DNA of 64,000 bases from Siphonodentalium dalli (GCA_032622095.1 CP136062.1:38252918-38316917), one strand, 5' to 3'. Counted from the stretch's first letter, positions 19,989 to 31,378 are shown. The notes: generated from the sequence alone by a model not told the origin. Made by a program: numbers and translations.

Positions 19989-21733
19989 AAATTAGTAATT
20001 ACGCGAAATCCCTGAATCGTTTAGTAAATTCATGAAATCCCTGATCTGAGTAGAGATTTCATGAAATTACTAGAAAATTCAGGGATTTCGCGTAATTACT
20101 GATTTTAGGCACCAGGGATTTCATGAAATTACTGAAGGACAACCAAGTTACAGTTTAAATTCTTTTATTGCAAACAAGTTATGGAATACATAGAAATTAT
20201 AGTCATATTACAAACATTTATACAATAAGATGTTTAAATCATCATCAATGTTCCTGTTTTTCTCGATTTTTTAAATGGAAATATACCAGTTACAAATTTA
20301 GTTGCACATTTTTGTAGACAAAACAGAAGCACGGATGATTTTCACTTAGCTCAATACAAAGTCATCATCTACTTGTTTTTACATGTTAGGCTGTTGTGAC
20401 ATCGTGAATCTGCATCTGCAGAATGGCGGGTGCTCCGAACATAATGAAGATATCCAGAAGCTGGAAGGCTACCTCCGTTGCTCTTTTGCTTTTTAACGGT
20501 CTCAGTATACATAATTTGGTGAGGTGGTCTTGATACACCATTATCCACTTATAGTCGGAGACTGCTAGGGATTGCATATCAATCAATTCCACTTGACAAC
20601 GACTCGTAAACTCTTTCGTCAGAATTGGTCGCACCACCACCCCTTTCGTCTTCGGCCGAACCCTCTTTTTCTGGCACTCCATACACAACGATTTGAAGAG
20701 CTCTAGAGCTTTTGTTGAGATGTTTGCGTATTTTTTCTGTAATTCTTTTATCATTCTGTCGCGGCCGCCATGACCAGTAGCGAGGTGAGCTCGTTGAATG
20801 ACATCAAACGTTTCTTCCATTGTGACGAAATATAGAATAGGTTCCTCGGGGTTGCTACGTCGTTTGATCAGTTTCTCGACATCACCGCACTGCATGATTT
20901 CATATCTGTAATGACAAACATACGGGTCATTAATTTAAAGAAAATGTGATACTGGCATGCAAATTTTGATATATAATATTATAAATTAGACAATAACTAT
21001 TATTCGAATTATTAACTTTTATATTAAAAACAAAACATAATTATGTTGTTAGTAATCTGCAATTACATGTAGCTATCAATGTGCAATAAGGACTACTATG
21101 CAGTTAAAAAATTAACTATAAAATGTACTTACTTGCTCAGCAAATAGTAAGCGTTCCTATCCTTGGTTTTAGAATTTTCACTAGCTAATTTCAGTTGAGT
21201 AATAACTTTAGAATATTCCGATTTCTGAAAGAGATTTTTACTGCACAGCTCATATTGCATTTTTAAACCTCATAACAGCTCATAATTCATTTTTAAACCT
21301 CTCCTCCTTGTTATCGGACGCCATTTCTGAATGAAGATGAATGTATAGAAAACAACCCAGTATTTATAGTAATGAGCAGCTATTAATTTTAGTATCGCTC
21401 AAATGATTAACATAAACAACTTCCATAATAGCACTTAGCTGTTAAATTATAATAATGCCAACAGAGAAGCTAATTAGTCATTGAGACAACTTGTCTGGAC
21501 TTATATTGTGTAAAGTAGCAAATGTGACTCTTAAAATCCATTACACTTATTTACTAAAATCTGACCAGTAAGAATGTGTAAAATCAATTAACAAATTTCA
21601 GTGATTACGCGTAATCCCTAGCCACTTTTAGTGATTTCATGAAATCCCTGACACATTCAGTAATTACGTGTAACCACGGACCATGTTTAGTGGTTTCATG
21701 TAATCCCTAGGGATTTCGCGTAATTACTAATTT
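19989..21733. mobile_element. TIR transposon carrying a KRBA2-type integrase remnant
   Basis: 25-bp terminal inverted repeats (19989-20013 and 21709-21733; core TAGTAATTACGCGAAATCCC). Just inside each end lie about five short repeats of the form GGGATTTCATGAAATTACTGA, in both orientations at roughly 30-bp spacing (20000-20135 and 21600-21730). Together they resemble a terminal transposase-binding array. The only gene is a truncated integrase. Target duplication is unclear. Length about 1.75 kb, so internally deleted. Confidence 0.75.
20386..21260 (-). pseudogene. KRBA2-like integrase, two exons, truncated in the catalytic core
   Basis: Exon 1 is 21260-21133 (starts MQYELCSKNLFQKSEYSKV) with donor GTAAGT. 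Exon 2 is 20905-20386 after acceptor CATTACAG. The phases join to give LLSK-YEIMQCGDVEKL. Exon 2 holds an integrase H2C2 zinc-binding module (HLATGH ... CMEC; H-x4-H-x28-C-x2-C) and the start of the DDE core (VELIDMQS, then WIMVYQDHLTKLCILRPL). After FGAPAILQ the sequence diverges and stops, so the second Asp and the Glu are missing. The family is known from animal KRBA2/GIN-like proteins derived from Ginger-type DNA transposons and LTR integrases. A 30-bp tandem duplication lies just upstream of the start. Confidence 0.8.
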
Positions 21734-22090
21734 AACTGAATATGATGAATCAAAACCAATATGCACCTTTCTACATTGCCCGTACATTTTGGGGCCGACA
21801 GTATTGTGTGGAAAATTCTTATGACAAATATGTTTTTAGCCGTTTTTTCTTTCCTCCTTATTTGACTTTCAAAAACCTGCCAGTGCATCACTCTGACTTG
21901 GTATCTGTCATGCTGGTGTGCTAGGTTTGGTGCCCATCCACCCTGCATGGACTCGCGTTACCTGGTAGACACCCACTTACCAATGTTGGTTACCGATATA
22001 AACAAACCACAGTACATACATATTGGCTGCCTTTAGTTGGAATAGCGGGAACTATTCCAGGTGTGGTGTCTTTGAACCAGGCAATTCTTT
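21734..22090. other. Non-coding with a direct repeat of 19680-19720
   Basis: 22006-22046 repeats about 37 bases of the sequence left of the integrase element (CACAGTACATACATATTGGC), in the same orientation. No gene seen. Confidence 0.5.
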
Positions 22091-22399
22091 ATAAATGGAC
22101 AATCCGTACCTAAATTTTCATTAATGGTCAATCCGACCAATGTGGCACGCGAGCTTGGGAATGTCCACAAAATCACGACATATATAGATAATCCTGCATG
22201 TTAGCTTCATATTTAATCTGAAGGGTAATAACTATATAAAGAATGTACCTTTACTAAATAACGGAGATTTGTATGAGAAGTGTTTATGACGAAATAACGG
22301 AGATATTTGAAGTAGCGTTTTTGACGAAATAACCGAAATATTTGAAGAAGTGTTTTGACCATTAATTAATGAAAATTTGGGTACGGATTGTCCATTTAT
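22091..22399. mobile_element. MITE with about 40-bp terminal inverted repeats
   Basis: ATAAATGGACAATCCGTACC ... at 22091-22131 is inverted at 22355-22399. The interior (22258-22357) holds three imperfect tandem units around GACGAAATAACGGAGATATT. Non-coding, 309 bp. Confidence 0.8.
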
Positions 22400-22659
22400 T
22401 AATGGACAATCTTATGCGCATTAGGTGCTTTGAACAGCAGGCAAGGCTATTGACCGATGCCTCACTCTCGAAGACTATAACCATAATTATAACTGGAGAT
22501 AGTTAGAAAATGCAGGCCTCGCGCTAGCTGGTGGCGTCATTGGGGAAATAGTTGGGAGACTATAGCCGGGATATGATAGTTTGCTCGCCGGCCAATTGTC
22601 AAAACTACTCTCCGACGACCTTCCTGCAATAACAAAACAGTATGACCGACCGACCATCT

Positions 22660-23200
22660 GTGAACTCAACGTATTTATTATGCCGGTGGAATGCAGCATG
22701 ACCGGTATACAGTCCCGTAACGTATTTATTATGTCAGTGGAATGCACATTACCGGTCTACAGTCCACAACGTATTTATTATGTCGGCGGAATGCCGCATG
22801 TCCGGTCTACAGTCCACAACGTATTTATTATGTCGGCGGAATGCAGCATGTCCAGTCTACAGTCCCGTAACGTATGTATTGTGTCAGTGGAATGCAACAT
22901 GTCCGGTATACAGTCCCGTAACGTATTTATTATGTCGGCGGAATGCAGCATGTCCGGTATACAGTCCCATAACGTAATTATTATGCCGGCGGAATGCAAC
23001 ATGACCGGTCTACAGTCCCGTAACGTATTTATTATGTTTGCGGAATTCAGCATGACCGGTCAACAGTATCGTAACGTATGTATTATGTCGGCGGAATGCA
23101 GCATGACCGGTATAAAGTCCCATAACGTATTATGTCGGCTGGAATGCAGCATGACGGGTCTACAGTTCCGTAACGTATTTATTATGTCGGCGGATGTCCT
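22660..23200. repeat. About 50-51-bp minisatellite, 11 units
   Basis: Units carry AACGTATTTATTATGTCGGC then GGAATGCAGCATGACCGGT and TACAGTCCCGT. About 11 anchors are spaced 50-51 bases apart. Most units are 51 bp, so long ORFs appear on both strands with a 17-residue period. I see no sign that either is a gene. Confidence 0.9.
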
Positions 23201-24103
23201 TTTAATTAAAGTCGCTGTAATTTATTTTCACGTTGGGCTCAATATGCGAGACGAGACGGTGGTATTTTGTTTCTATGAAACAAGATGGTGAATAAGCACC
23301 TAATATTTATGCCATTATTATGGGTGTCGCCCATTGACGTTACCATCGACCTAATATGGGTTCATTCTTTCTGCATTGCAGACATTCACCGTCACTATCG
23401 ATGCTGACAAAAAAGAAGCAACATGGTGGATAAGCACCAAATATCTATTGCATATGGGGTCTCTTCTGACGTCATCATTGACCAAAATGTGGGTCTATAC
23501 CCCGTCACTATATATCGATGCTGATTAGCTATTCACACGAGCTGACATAATAAAAAATATTATCCGCCCCAGTGATGGTTATATTTTCTGACATTTGCTA
23601 CTGAAAGGCAAAATCCGTCGTCTATCTATATCTTTATTTGCGAATGTCTGTCTGTCTTCTTTTCACTGGGTACAATCTAGATGGCACCAAAGTGGTTTAA
23701 CATGGGTAACTATTTACGAGGAAGATAATGGTGCGGGTTAGAATTTTCTAAAATAACGCTGTAACAGCGGTACTCGGTCCAGGATCAGCATCATGCAAAC
23801 CGACACACCATGCTGTTGTGGACCGAGAAGACTTGGTCTGCTGGGCGACAAAAACATTCATCTGAATGAATGAAAATAGGTTCAACTGTTTCAACCATTG
23901 CTCTGTTGTCGGCGATACCCTCTGGTCTCCGGTCGGCGAAACCGAGTTAACGGGTGGTGGTGAGAACACTCAACACTAGACGAAATGTGAGGTTTTCAGA
24001 TTTGGCGATTTCATGTAGATTCCATGTATCGAATATACGTCACATTTACGATGCGTTTATTCTTATATTCGCAGTTTCTGTATTCTTCACGTTTTATTGG
24101 GTC
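23201..24103. other. Non-coding; contains a roughly 140-bp tandem duplication
   Basis: 23266-23405 and 23406-23535 are diverged copies (AAGATGGTGAATAAGCACC / ATGGTGGATAAGCACC; GTCACTATCGATGCTGA / GTCACTATATATCGATGCTGA). A 73-residue minus-strand ORF (23748-23969) has no recognisable domain. Confidence 0.5.
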
Positions 24104-24105
24104 TA

Positions 24106-24568
24106 AAGGCCCACTTAATTTTCGAACCTCCAGATTACTTTATATAAAATATATGCCATATTATATACCATTTGAAAGAGGAAGCTCCAAGACATTGTAT
24201 TATCAACTTATCCGGTGTAATAATATGTGGACATTTTGTTGTGTTGCCAACCCGTGTTGTCATCAAGATTGAAGTAAAAATCAGTATTATTTCCAATGCA
24301 GGGGGAATAACTCTACATATTAAAGATAGAGTTCTTTCCCATTCATTGAAAAGGTTTGAATTCTCTTACGTTGTGTGTGCCAGAGGAGGGGGGGGGGGGG
24401 TCTTCAGCAATTTTCTATTTCTCTGTGGGCATCTTCTGAGACAGATGTTTCAAATAGTGATGAATTATAGCATTTTAATCATATTTTATGGCATAAATTG
24501 TTATTAAAACCGAATATCAAGTCACTATAAAAAAAATAATCGGTGACTCGAAAAATTAAGTAGGCCTT
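24106..24568. mobile_element. MITE M1, copy 2
   Basis: Inverted relative to copy 1. Ends are AAGGCCCACTTAATTTTCGA and TCGAAAAATTAAGTAGGCCTT, flanked by TA on both sides (24104-24105 and 24569-24570). Carries the 45-bp segment once and a 13-base G run (24388-24400). Confidence 0.8.
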
Positions 24569-24570
24569 TA

Positions 24571-25679
24571 AATCCCAATTAGACGCCTACATCTGGATGT
24601 TATTCTGGCACGGCAGATCTCAATATCAATATATATCACGCTGAGTTAACCCCACGCCTGTACATGAATTCAATTTACAATAAACGGTCTTGTATAAGGA
24701 TTGGCGAGCGCAAAGACGCCGGCCACACAGATAATTGAACCATCAATGTTACTGCGGTTTGGACGAGTGAAGTAACAAGATCTGGATCTGTACTCTGTGT
24801 AAGACTTCACACACACTACGAATGCACGAATGCATTATACTCGGTCAATAGTTAATTTGAAGCGAGGGTGAACAACTGTAGAACTATTGATGCGTATATT
24901 TTTTCATTTTCTCTTTATGTTCCAGGGAATAAACACTGTGCAGTGCTTTCATATTTTTGGACATTGTTTATCATTTTACTGTACCCACTTTACATATTTC
25001 CCTTTATTTTCAGATTAATATCTTACAATTATCTACCAAGGCTATATGCGATTAGGTGACATGGATATTGCCGTATATTATAATAGGTGACATGGATATT
25101 GCCGTATATTATATTAGATGACATGGATATTGCCGGATATTATAATAAATTAAGCCGATTCTAAAGATACATAGCATTGGAATTTGTTAAGTTTCTCGTA
25201 AATGGCATACATGTATATATGTGAACAAATGCATCCAGAAATGTGTTATTTCGAATATAATTTATACCTATATTGCACGTATATGTGATATTTAACGCAT
25301 CCATAAATGTGTTATATTTCGAATATAAACGCACGTAAATTGCACGTATATTTGAATTTTAAAGCATCCATAAATGTGTTATTTGGAATATAAATTCACC
25401 CAAACTGCACGCATATTTGAAATTTAACGCATCCGTAAATTTGTAATTTGGAAAATAAATCATCCGCAAATAACACCTATATTTTAAATCGAACGTGCGC
25501 GTATTTTCCACGTAAATGTTGAAGAATACGTGTCCGTAAATACAACGTATTATTATGTCAATTGTTTTGGAAATTGACATGATCCGTAATTAAATTCCAA
25601 ATTTGTTGCAGTGCGGTTGACTAATATTCCTGAAAGTTTAGGCTGCTTTGAATTGTCCTCTCCTGCTCACTTTCCATAG
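24571..25679. repeat. Upstream region of the sulfotransferase exon with two tandem arrays
   Basis: 25056-25145 has three units of about 32 bp (GGTGACATGGATATTGCCG). 25226-25500 has four units of about 68 bp (GCATCCATAAATGTGTTAT with ATTGCACGTATAT). No upstream coding exon could be assigned. The last bases, CTTTCCATAG, form a splice acceptor. Confidence 0.65.
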
Positions 25680-26615
25680 GTGGCGCTGATGAAGCCGATA
25701 GAAGCCAGGTGCCGGAACTCTGACGCAATATCTGGTAGAGTGAATACCGTAATGCACTGGACTAACTTGAAATCTGCTCTGTGCGAGGTTCCAAAAGCAG
25801 CAAGCACACTACTGGGGTCGGGATTATCGCACGAGTTGGAATCAAGAGTGGGAAAGCCGATGGTGGCGCCACCCGCCAAGGTCTGGAGTAGCCCGGATGT
25901 GTTCCGATACATGTTTGTGCGAAATCCTTGGTCGAGGTTATGGTCTGGATATGTCGATAAATTGGTGATGCCAGGATTCAGAGATAACAAATTCCCAATC
26001 TTCAATGTATTGAATCTGGGCGATTGTAGGATAATTCCAACATTCGCAGAATTTCTTGCATATCTCGCTAACCACGAGAACAATCCGGGAGTTCTTAACG
26101 CTCATTGGGCCCCGATCACGTGGGTGTGCGACCCCTGTTACTTTAAACCTCATTTCGTTGGTAAATTGGAAACTTTCGACGAGGACCTGAAGTACATTGG
26201 ACAAAAGCTTCATATTACTGACGAGATTCGTATTGCATACGACACAGATGATAAAGCTAGGAACAAATTCTTGATCCCAAACATACTCACGATGTACCAC
26301 AATAACGATGTATCGTGTGGTCTGTCGATTATCGGAATTTTGCATCGGATTTGGATTGCTGGCATACTGACAGGTCGCATAAACAACAAAGCAGTCTTCC
26401 CCCAGGCTGAGCTCGAAGCGATCCAACCATTCACATTAGAGCGATCGGATATGGTCGTTAACATATTTAAAAAGTACAGCATTGAGAGGGAGGCTCAACT
26501 AGCACAGAAGAATCGTCTACGAAGTAATGCCTACGCGGAAATTCCAGACGACCTTAAAACGCGCATCAGACGAATGTATAATGACGACTTTACGTTGTTT
26601 GGATACGACACGTGA
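25680..26615 (+). CDS. Carbohydrate sulfotransferase, HNK-1 family, C-terminal exon
   Basis: A 311-residue terminal exon of a Golgi sulfotransferase that moves sulfate from PAPS to a sugar (Sulfotransfer_2 family: CHST8-14 relatives). The 5'-phosphosulfate-binding loop is CEVPKAASTLL (35-45), in place of the usual C-x-V-P-K-V-A-C-T. The 3'-phosphate-binding motif is FVRNPWSRLWSGYVDK (79-94). The third family block, HWAPITWVCDPC then FVGKLETFDED, is at 142-169. It ends DFTLFGYDT, a typical family C-terminus. A TAG immediately upstream overlaps the acceptor CTTTCCATAG at 25670-25679, so the true N-terminus with the membrane anchor lies on an unseen upstream exon. Substrate cannot be told. All key motifs are intact, so it may be functional. 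Confidence 0.88.
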   Translation: MALMKPIEARCRNSDAISGRVNTVMHWTNLKSALCEVPKAASTLLGSGLSHELESRVGKPMVAPPAKVWSSPDVFRYMFVRNPWSRLWSGYVDKLVMPGFRDNKFPIFNVLNLGDCRIIPTFAEFLAYLANHENNPGVLNAHWAPITWVCDPCYFKPHFVGKLETFDEDLKYIGQKLHITDEIRIAYDTDDKARNKFLIPNILTMYHNNDVSCGLSIIGILHRIWIAGILTGRINNKAVFPQAELEAIQPFTLERSDMVVNIFKKYSIEREAQLAQKNRLRSNAYAEIPDDLKTRIRRMYNDDFTLFGYDT

Positions 26616-26638
26616 CTACTGCCATTGTCCGTGAACTA

Positions 26639-27200
26639 GGAAGCCACCCCTTGTCAAGTGGTCCTGCTAATATGCTATGATGCTGGTGGGTCCTGCTAAT
26701 ATGCTATGATGCTGGTGGGTCCTGCTAATATGCTATGATGCTGGTGGTCGTGCGGATAGGGAAAACTGATGTCGTTATGAAAAAGTACCGTTATATTTTC
26801 TAAAGTTGTCATTTTCGCGGTGTTTGGCTAATCCGAGCGATTTGAGAAAAAAAAATAGTTTTTGTATGAAACACTCAAGAACATATATATTTTTGAAAAA
26901 TATAATAATGCCTGCGCTGGTGTTCCTAAAATGACGGAATAACCCATCTTGATTATAGTCAATATTCAACAATTTATACATTTAGTATTAAAAATATTTC
27001 GCAATAAATATATTTGAATGTTTGATGCGCATAATGGCTTTACCTGGATATGTTAAGATTATCGAAACACCGCGATAAAGATAAATTAAACAAATATAAC
27101 GGTACGTTTTGTTAACATCATTTTGCCCTAACATCATCATAGCAATTCAGCGGGACCCAACCGCATCATAGCAGGACCACTTGACCATGGGTGGAAGCCT
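26639..27200. repeat. Inverted repeat directly downstream of the sulfotransferase
   Basis: Left arm 26639-26830 (TCAAGTGGTCCTGCTA ... GTACCGTTATATTT ... CGCGGTGTTT) is inverted at 27055-27200. The left arm includes three 29-bp tandem units (26661-26747, GTCCTGCTAATATGCTATGA); the right arm has it about twice, more diverged. The spacer is about 220 bp. It starts about 20 bases after the stop codon, so it probably lies in the 3' UTR. Confidence 0.75.
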
Positions 27201-28017
27201 GTTCTTGATCTTGAGAGGTTTCCGGCGACCTTGTAGGACCGTGATTCGGGTTGTCTAAATGTCTGCGTCCATGTATTCTGGAAATGGGTGAAACTGAACA
27301 GGCAATGATTGTATTCAGTATGCAACGTTGTTAGCAGTTTAATTTTTGTTTTCGTTTGGACGTTTATCATTATAGTGTTATTTGTTATACATTATAGTGT
27401 TATTTGTTATACATTTGTTATTTGTTGATGTTAACATTGTTCACCCTAGCGTGGTAAGTTCTTCACAACAGAACATTACGATATAAAGGGACATAATGCA
27501 TTCACAGTGGGAACACGTGTGTGGGGGTGGTCATAAATTGTAAAACAGTCATCACTAAAAACATGGAGAAAGAAACCCTCTTTCTTATTTGTATTAACAA
27601 CTCTCCAGATAAAGCATTTAAAACATGTGTTATATAAATCATACTGTGTTAGTGCCAGTCATGTGATCAACATATAGCAGAGCAAATTCTGATAAATTCG
27701 TAACAATTGTTAGCTAACATATTAGGTACATAGATATATTGTGTATGTATTATGTGCATATATTTAGTGTATTTATCTAATTATTTGGCCACCGGATTGA
27801 AACGAGAGCGATAAGTTGCATGCACAACACGCCATTCCCTGTAATTATATGAATGCGGTTCGGTTCTACATCCGGTTCTGTAGTTACACGCCTTACGGTG
27901 TGTTATTGTCTGCGTTGTCGAATTTCAAAACAAAATGGAGCGTATTTCAAAGTAATTTTGTTATCTCTTCATTCCACAATGCTTACAACATTCAACATAA
28001 CAAATTTTAAAGTAGAA
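27201..28017. other. Non-coding, unassigned
   Basis: AT-rich. A 22-bp tandem doublet (CATTATAGTGTTATTTGTTA) lies at 27368-27413. No gene recognised. Confidence 0.55.
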
Positions 28018-28707
28018 TTGAACATTTATATTTGCCTACCGTTGTCATCGGTACCCGATGTTGTAATGTTTGACAGAAATAAACGCTAAATTTCTTCTTA
28101 AGGAGGCACCCCATTCGTGAATTCTTAGAAATATCCCAATTTCAGGCAATCAATTTGAAGGAAAATATGATCCTTTACAACCAATGTATTTAAAAAAAAA
28201 TTAAAACAATCATTTATTCTTGCAGGTTGATATACAGTTTGACAAGAAATATTTTCAAATAAAAAACCGCTTAATTATCTAGACTATCTAGAATATGCTC
28301 TCAGTCTGCCATCTGAAATCACGACTGTCTGCTAGTAAATAAATAAAAAAGTTTTCATTACATCTTTATAAAAAAATTTGGCAGCCATTTGCAGGACTAT
28401 TTTTGTATGACCCACACAACATATTATTCAGCCCCGTTCTCAATAACCTGGCAGATATAAATACTCATTATATATTGATTCGTGCTTTCAGACATTATGT
28501 AGTTTCATGGTAATTTTTTCCAAATAAAAATAGTTCTGAAAATGTCTGCGAAAAAAACTAACATATGCAACGAAAAATGTTTTATTTATTTTCTCGCAGA
28601 AAGTCATGACTCCAGACAGTAGACTGAGCGCATACCCTGGTTGGGTTGATAGTCTAGATAATGCAGTCTGTTTTTTTTTTAATATTTCCTGTCAAACCGT
28701 GTTTTAA

Positions 28708-28914
28708 CCCTTTCAGTGCCAAGTCCGATTTTTGTATCAACCAATATTTCCTTGATCATTTTTCAAATTTATTGATTATAATAATGTGATACATTGACGG
28801 AAAGAGCTCCAAGAGCTCTTTCCATCAATGTATCACATTATTATAATCAATAAATTTGAAAAGTGATTAAGGAAATATGGGTTGATACAAAAATCGGACT
28901 TGGCACTGAAAGGG
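28708..28914. mobile_element. Palindromic TTAA MITE (piggyBac-like)
   Basis: 207 bp, almost fully palindromic (arms about 100 bp, centre near 28811). It begins CCCTTTCAGTGCCAAG and ends with its inverse, and is flanked by TTAA at 28704-28707 and 28915-28918. CCCTTT ends with TTAA duplication are piggyBac-like. Absent from the right copy of the duplication, near 55499-55508. Confidence 0.9.
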
Positions 28915-29111
28915 TTAAAGCACTATTTTTCATACTTCGAACATATCTCTCATACTGTGATGGTAAAGAGTTGCTGCTATAGTAGTACAGCTTATACACT
29001 GTTTATAAGGGGTAATGATTTGTTGTCCTTCAAATTGATAGCTAGAAATTGAGATTTTATGAAAATTCAGATGGGGCGCCTTCTGAAAAGAGAACTGTTA
29101 TGTCTGGTGTT

Positions 29112-29652
29112 CACCCCCGTGTACGTGGTATCGCCAAAACACTCGAAAACTCATCAAAACTCCTTAAGTGATGCGCACATTTACTGCACAGATGATCGGC
29201 GTTTGGTGACATATTCATCTGCGGCGTTAACATCTTTCTGGGCCGACAGTGGTCCATCCATATCGCACGGATATTGAAAACAACACAGATTTTTTTAAAT
29301 TCTGTTCAATCGTATGCTTCATTGACCGATTCAACTATATACCGGCATTTGTTTTGGCAGCGTGGAAGTCCAGGAACTATACTAGTAGGTGGATGTTCTC
29401 GAAAATTTTAGTGAGCAAAAGCAAAAACGCTATTGAAAATATTCGCCAAACAATATTAAATGGTTTGATCTGGGAAAACTGATTGACAGCGGGTGGATAA
29501 ATACTCCTTCTTCATGATGACAAACACATCCGTTGTCGGTTTTACGATGAGAAACAAACATATCCTCATATCATATACCTGAAAAATGACTTTCCCATTT
29601 TCTCGTTTTTGGCGATACCCTCGGTTTTGGCGATACCATGTACACGGGGGTT
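29112..29652. mobile_element. 541-bp MITE with 5-bp target duplication
   Basis: Termini CACCCCCGTGTACGTGGTAT and ATACCATGTACACGGGGGTT, extended by TCGCCAAAA / TTTTGGCGA. It is flanked by GTGTT at 29107-29111 and 29653-29657. The right duplication copy has a single GTGTT (as AACAC, 55299-55303), the empty site. ORFs inside are not recognisable. Confidence 0.88.
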
Positions 29653-30574
29653 GTGTTGAATCGTGTAGGCAGAAAGCCACAGGATTAACGCCATGCAACA
29701 ATCCGATATTTCTTGCGGTAACGCCGATAAATGAAAATGACATTTGTTCCAGTGTCAGAATAGAACTTTCGAGGAGGTGTGGCTTATAGTGTGATGCCGT
29801 CCTCATGACCACACACTGGATCTAAGCTATTTTTCTATCGGAAATTCAATGACTGAATATCAGCCTATTTATTATCAGGTCTGCTTGGGGGGGGGGGGGG
29901 GAGGTGAAGAAATAATAGATTTACATTGAAAAATATTCCATTTTGTTTTTGAAATTTGGCACAGCTTAGAAGAGATTAATATTAATCGCACGTGACACGT
30001 GGTGGAGCAACCACACATGATGTGCCTCAAATTTGCCTTTTTCGGCGACATAAGGCTAAGAATAATTTATGACACATCATGCAGTGGTCACGACGGAGAC
30101 GATATGCCAACTTGACAAGACATGTCGTGGCTTGCCAGTGTAAAATCTTGTCTGGATTCTCGTCATGACTTCTTCATTTTTCGTTTTCATTAAGCGAACC
30201 AACAAAATTGGTCTAAATTAAATTAATAAACCTAAATCGCATCTGAATTCTTCGTAAGTTGTGAAGTAGTATAGATACTTTCATTTTTATCGCGATTCTT
30301 CATTTCCAATTCCGCGGTTTTTTTTTTTGCAATCTCCACACGGTTGCTAACCGAAAGTCAAGTGACAATTTCTCCAAAATCTATGCCCGCGATCTTGAAA
30401 AATCACTGATGGATATAGAAACAAATATGACGTCATCCACCTGCCTTAGGTATTTGCACCCTTGTTGGTTGCTATAACTCCATAGAACCTAATTTGGAAC
30501 CGAATCTCATTGAAATGGTCGAGAGTGTTCCGTAGATCGACTGAACTAAACATACGAATTCTGAATCCCTGTAG

Positions 30575-31010
30575 GCTACGTTCATACGCTGGCAAGTTTG
30601 CACGGTATGTTTTTGCGGGCATTTCGTCATAGAAAACCACATGGTGCCAGAATATGAACGGAACCGTGCACATAGCATGCATCTTTACCAACGCGAAAGA
30701 CATGAGAAGTAACATTTATCTAATTCCACTTGTAACAGTGCTATTGGAATTTGCCTTCAAATACCTGCATATGTATGATTTATTCTTGCGAGATAATTCC
30801 ATGATATTTACAGGCAAATCCCGGTAGCATCGTTACTAGTGGAACTACAGAGATTTTACTTCGCACGTAGTTAGCTGTGGCACAGATGCACTTTTTGTGC
30901 TTGTTTCCGTTCATATTATGGCACCATATCGTTTTCTACGACAAAATGACTGCAAACCATACCGTGCAAACTTGCCAGTGTATGAACGTACCCTTAAAGT
31001 ACCGTGCACC
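30575..31010. repeat. Foldback inside the inverted duplication
   Basis: Arms of about 200 bp, centre near 30793: GCTACGTTCATACGCTGGCA ... against TGCCAGTGTATGAACGTACC. The counterpart in the right copy is 54001-54430. Confidence 0.8.
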
Positions 31011-31265
31011 CTTCCATACACTCTCACAATTATGAAATACCTATTGGTTTTTGGCGTGGTTTTTCACGCTGAAGAACCGAAAACATATCGTTGCCATGGC
31101 CAAATTCCAATTTTGTACATAGATTGCCCGCGAAAAACCATGATTGGTGCCGACTGGAGTTACGTTCATTGTGACGGGCAGGTGGCGCTTATTTTGCAGA
31201 CTTCTTTAGCCGGCATTTTTGTTTTTCGGAATTTTCTCTTGTTAGCCTATAATCAGTATAAATTA

Positions 31266-31378
31266 ATGGATACTGAGTCAGAGTTATCAGACACACCATT
31301 GGTGTCAGCATGGAAAACCGACAGTCATCAAATGGCTAAGCGACAACAATTTGGAAAGTTTGGTAGATGCATTTAGTG
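31266..31378 (+). pseudogene. First exon of a SAM-domain gene (SAMD3-like), with a 1-base frameshift
   Basis: ATG at 31266 (MDTESELSDTPLVSAWK) leads into the SAM pattern W-x-x-x-x-V-I-K-W-L-S-D-N-N-L-E-S-L-V-D-A-F. The second part is in another frame; one surplus base near 31320-31325 separates them. The exon ends in phase 1 at a strong donor (GTAAGT, 31379-31384). SAM domains mediate protein-protein contacts. The gene's later exons fit the uncharacterised SAMD3-like protein group common in invertebrates and fish. The frameshift means a decayed gene, a sequence error, or that the ATG belongs elsewhere. Confidence 0.5.

Larger units (their letters stand above)
28018..31025. repeat. Inverted duplication, left copy
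   Basis: Matches the reverse complement of 53397-56200 from end to end, apart from insertions. It is non-coding and internally palindromic: a roughly 1-kb foldback at 28095-29095 and a roughly 430-bp one at 30575-31010. It is longer than the right copy because it carries two additional transposons (28708-28914, 29112-29652). A 15-base G run is at 29887-29901. Either a segmental duplication or a large foldback transposon family. Confidence 0.85.

Noticed and set aside
22581-23291. 236-residue ORF with NVFIMSVEC repeats
   Set aside because: Produced by the 51-bp minisatellite, also open on the other strand; no start context or domain.
30446-30715. 89-residue ORF conserved in the right duplication copy (54285-54554)
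   Set aside because: It lies in a palindromic repeat. Most differences between the two copies change the amino acid, so there is no sign of selection; it survives because the duplication is recent.
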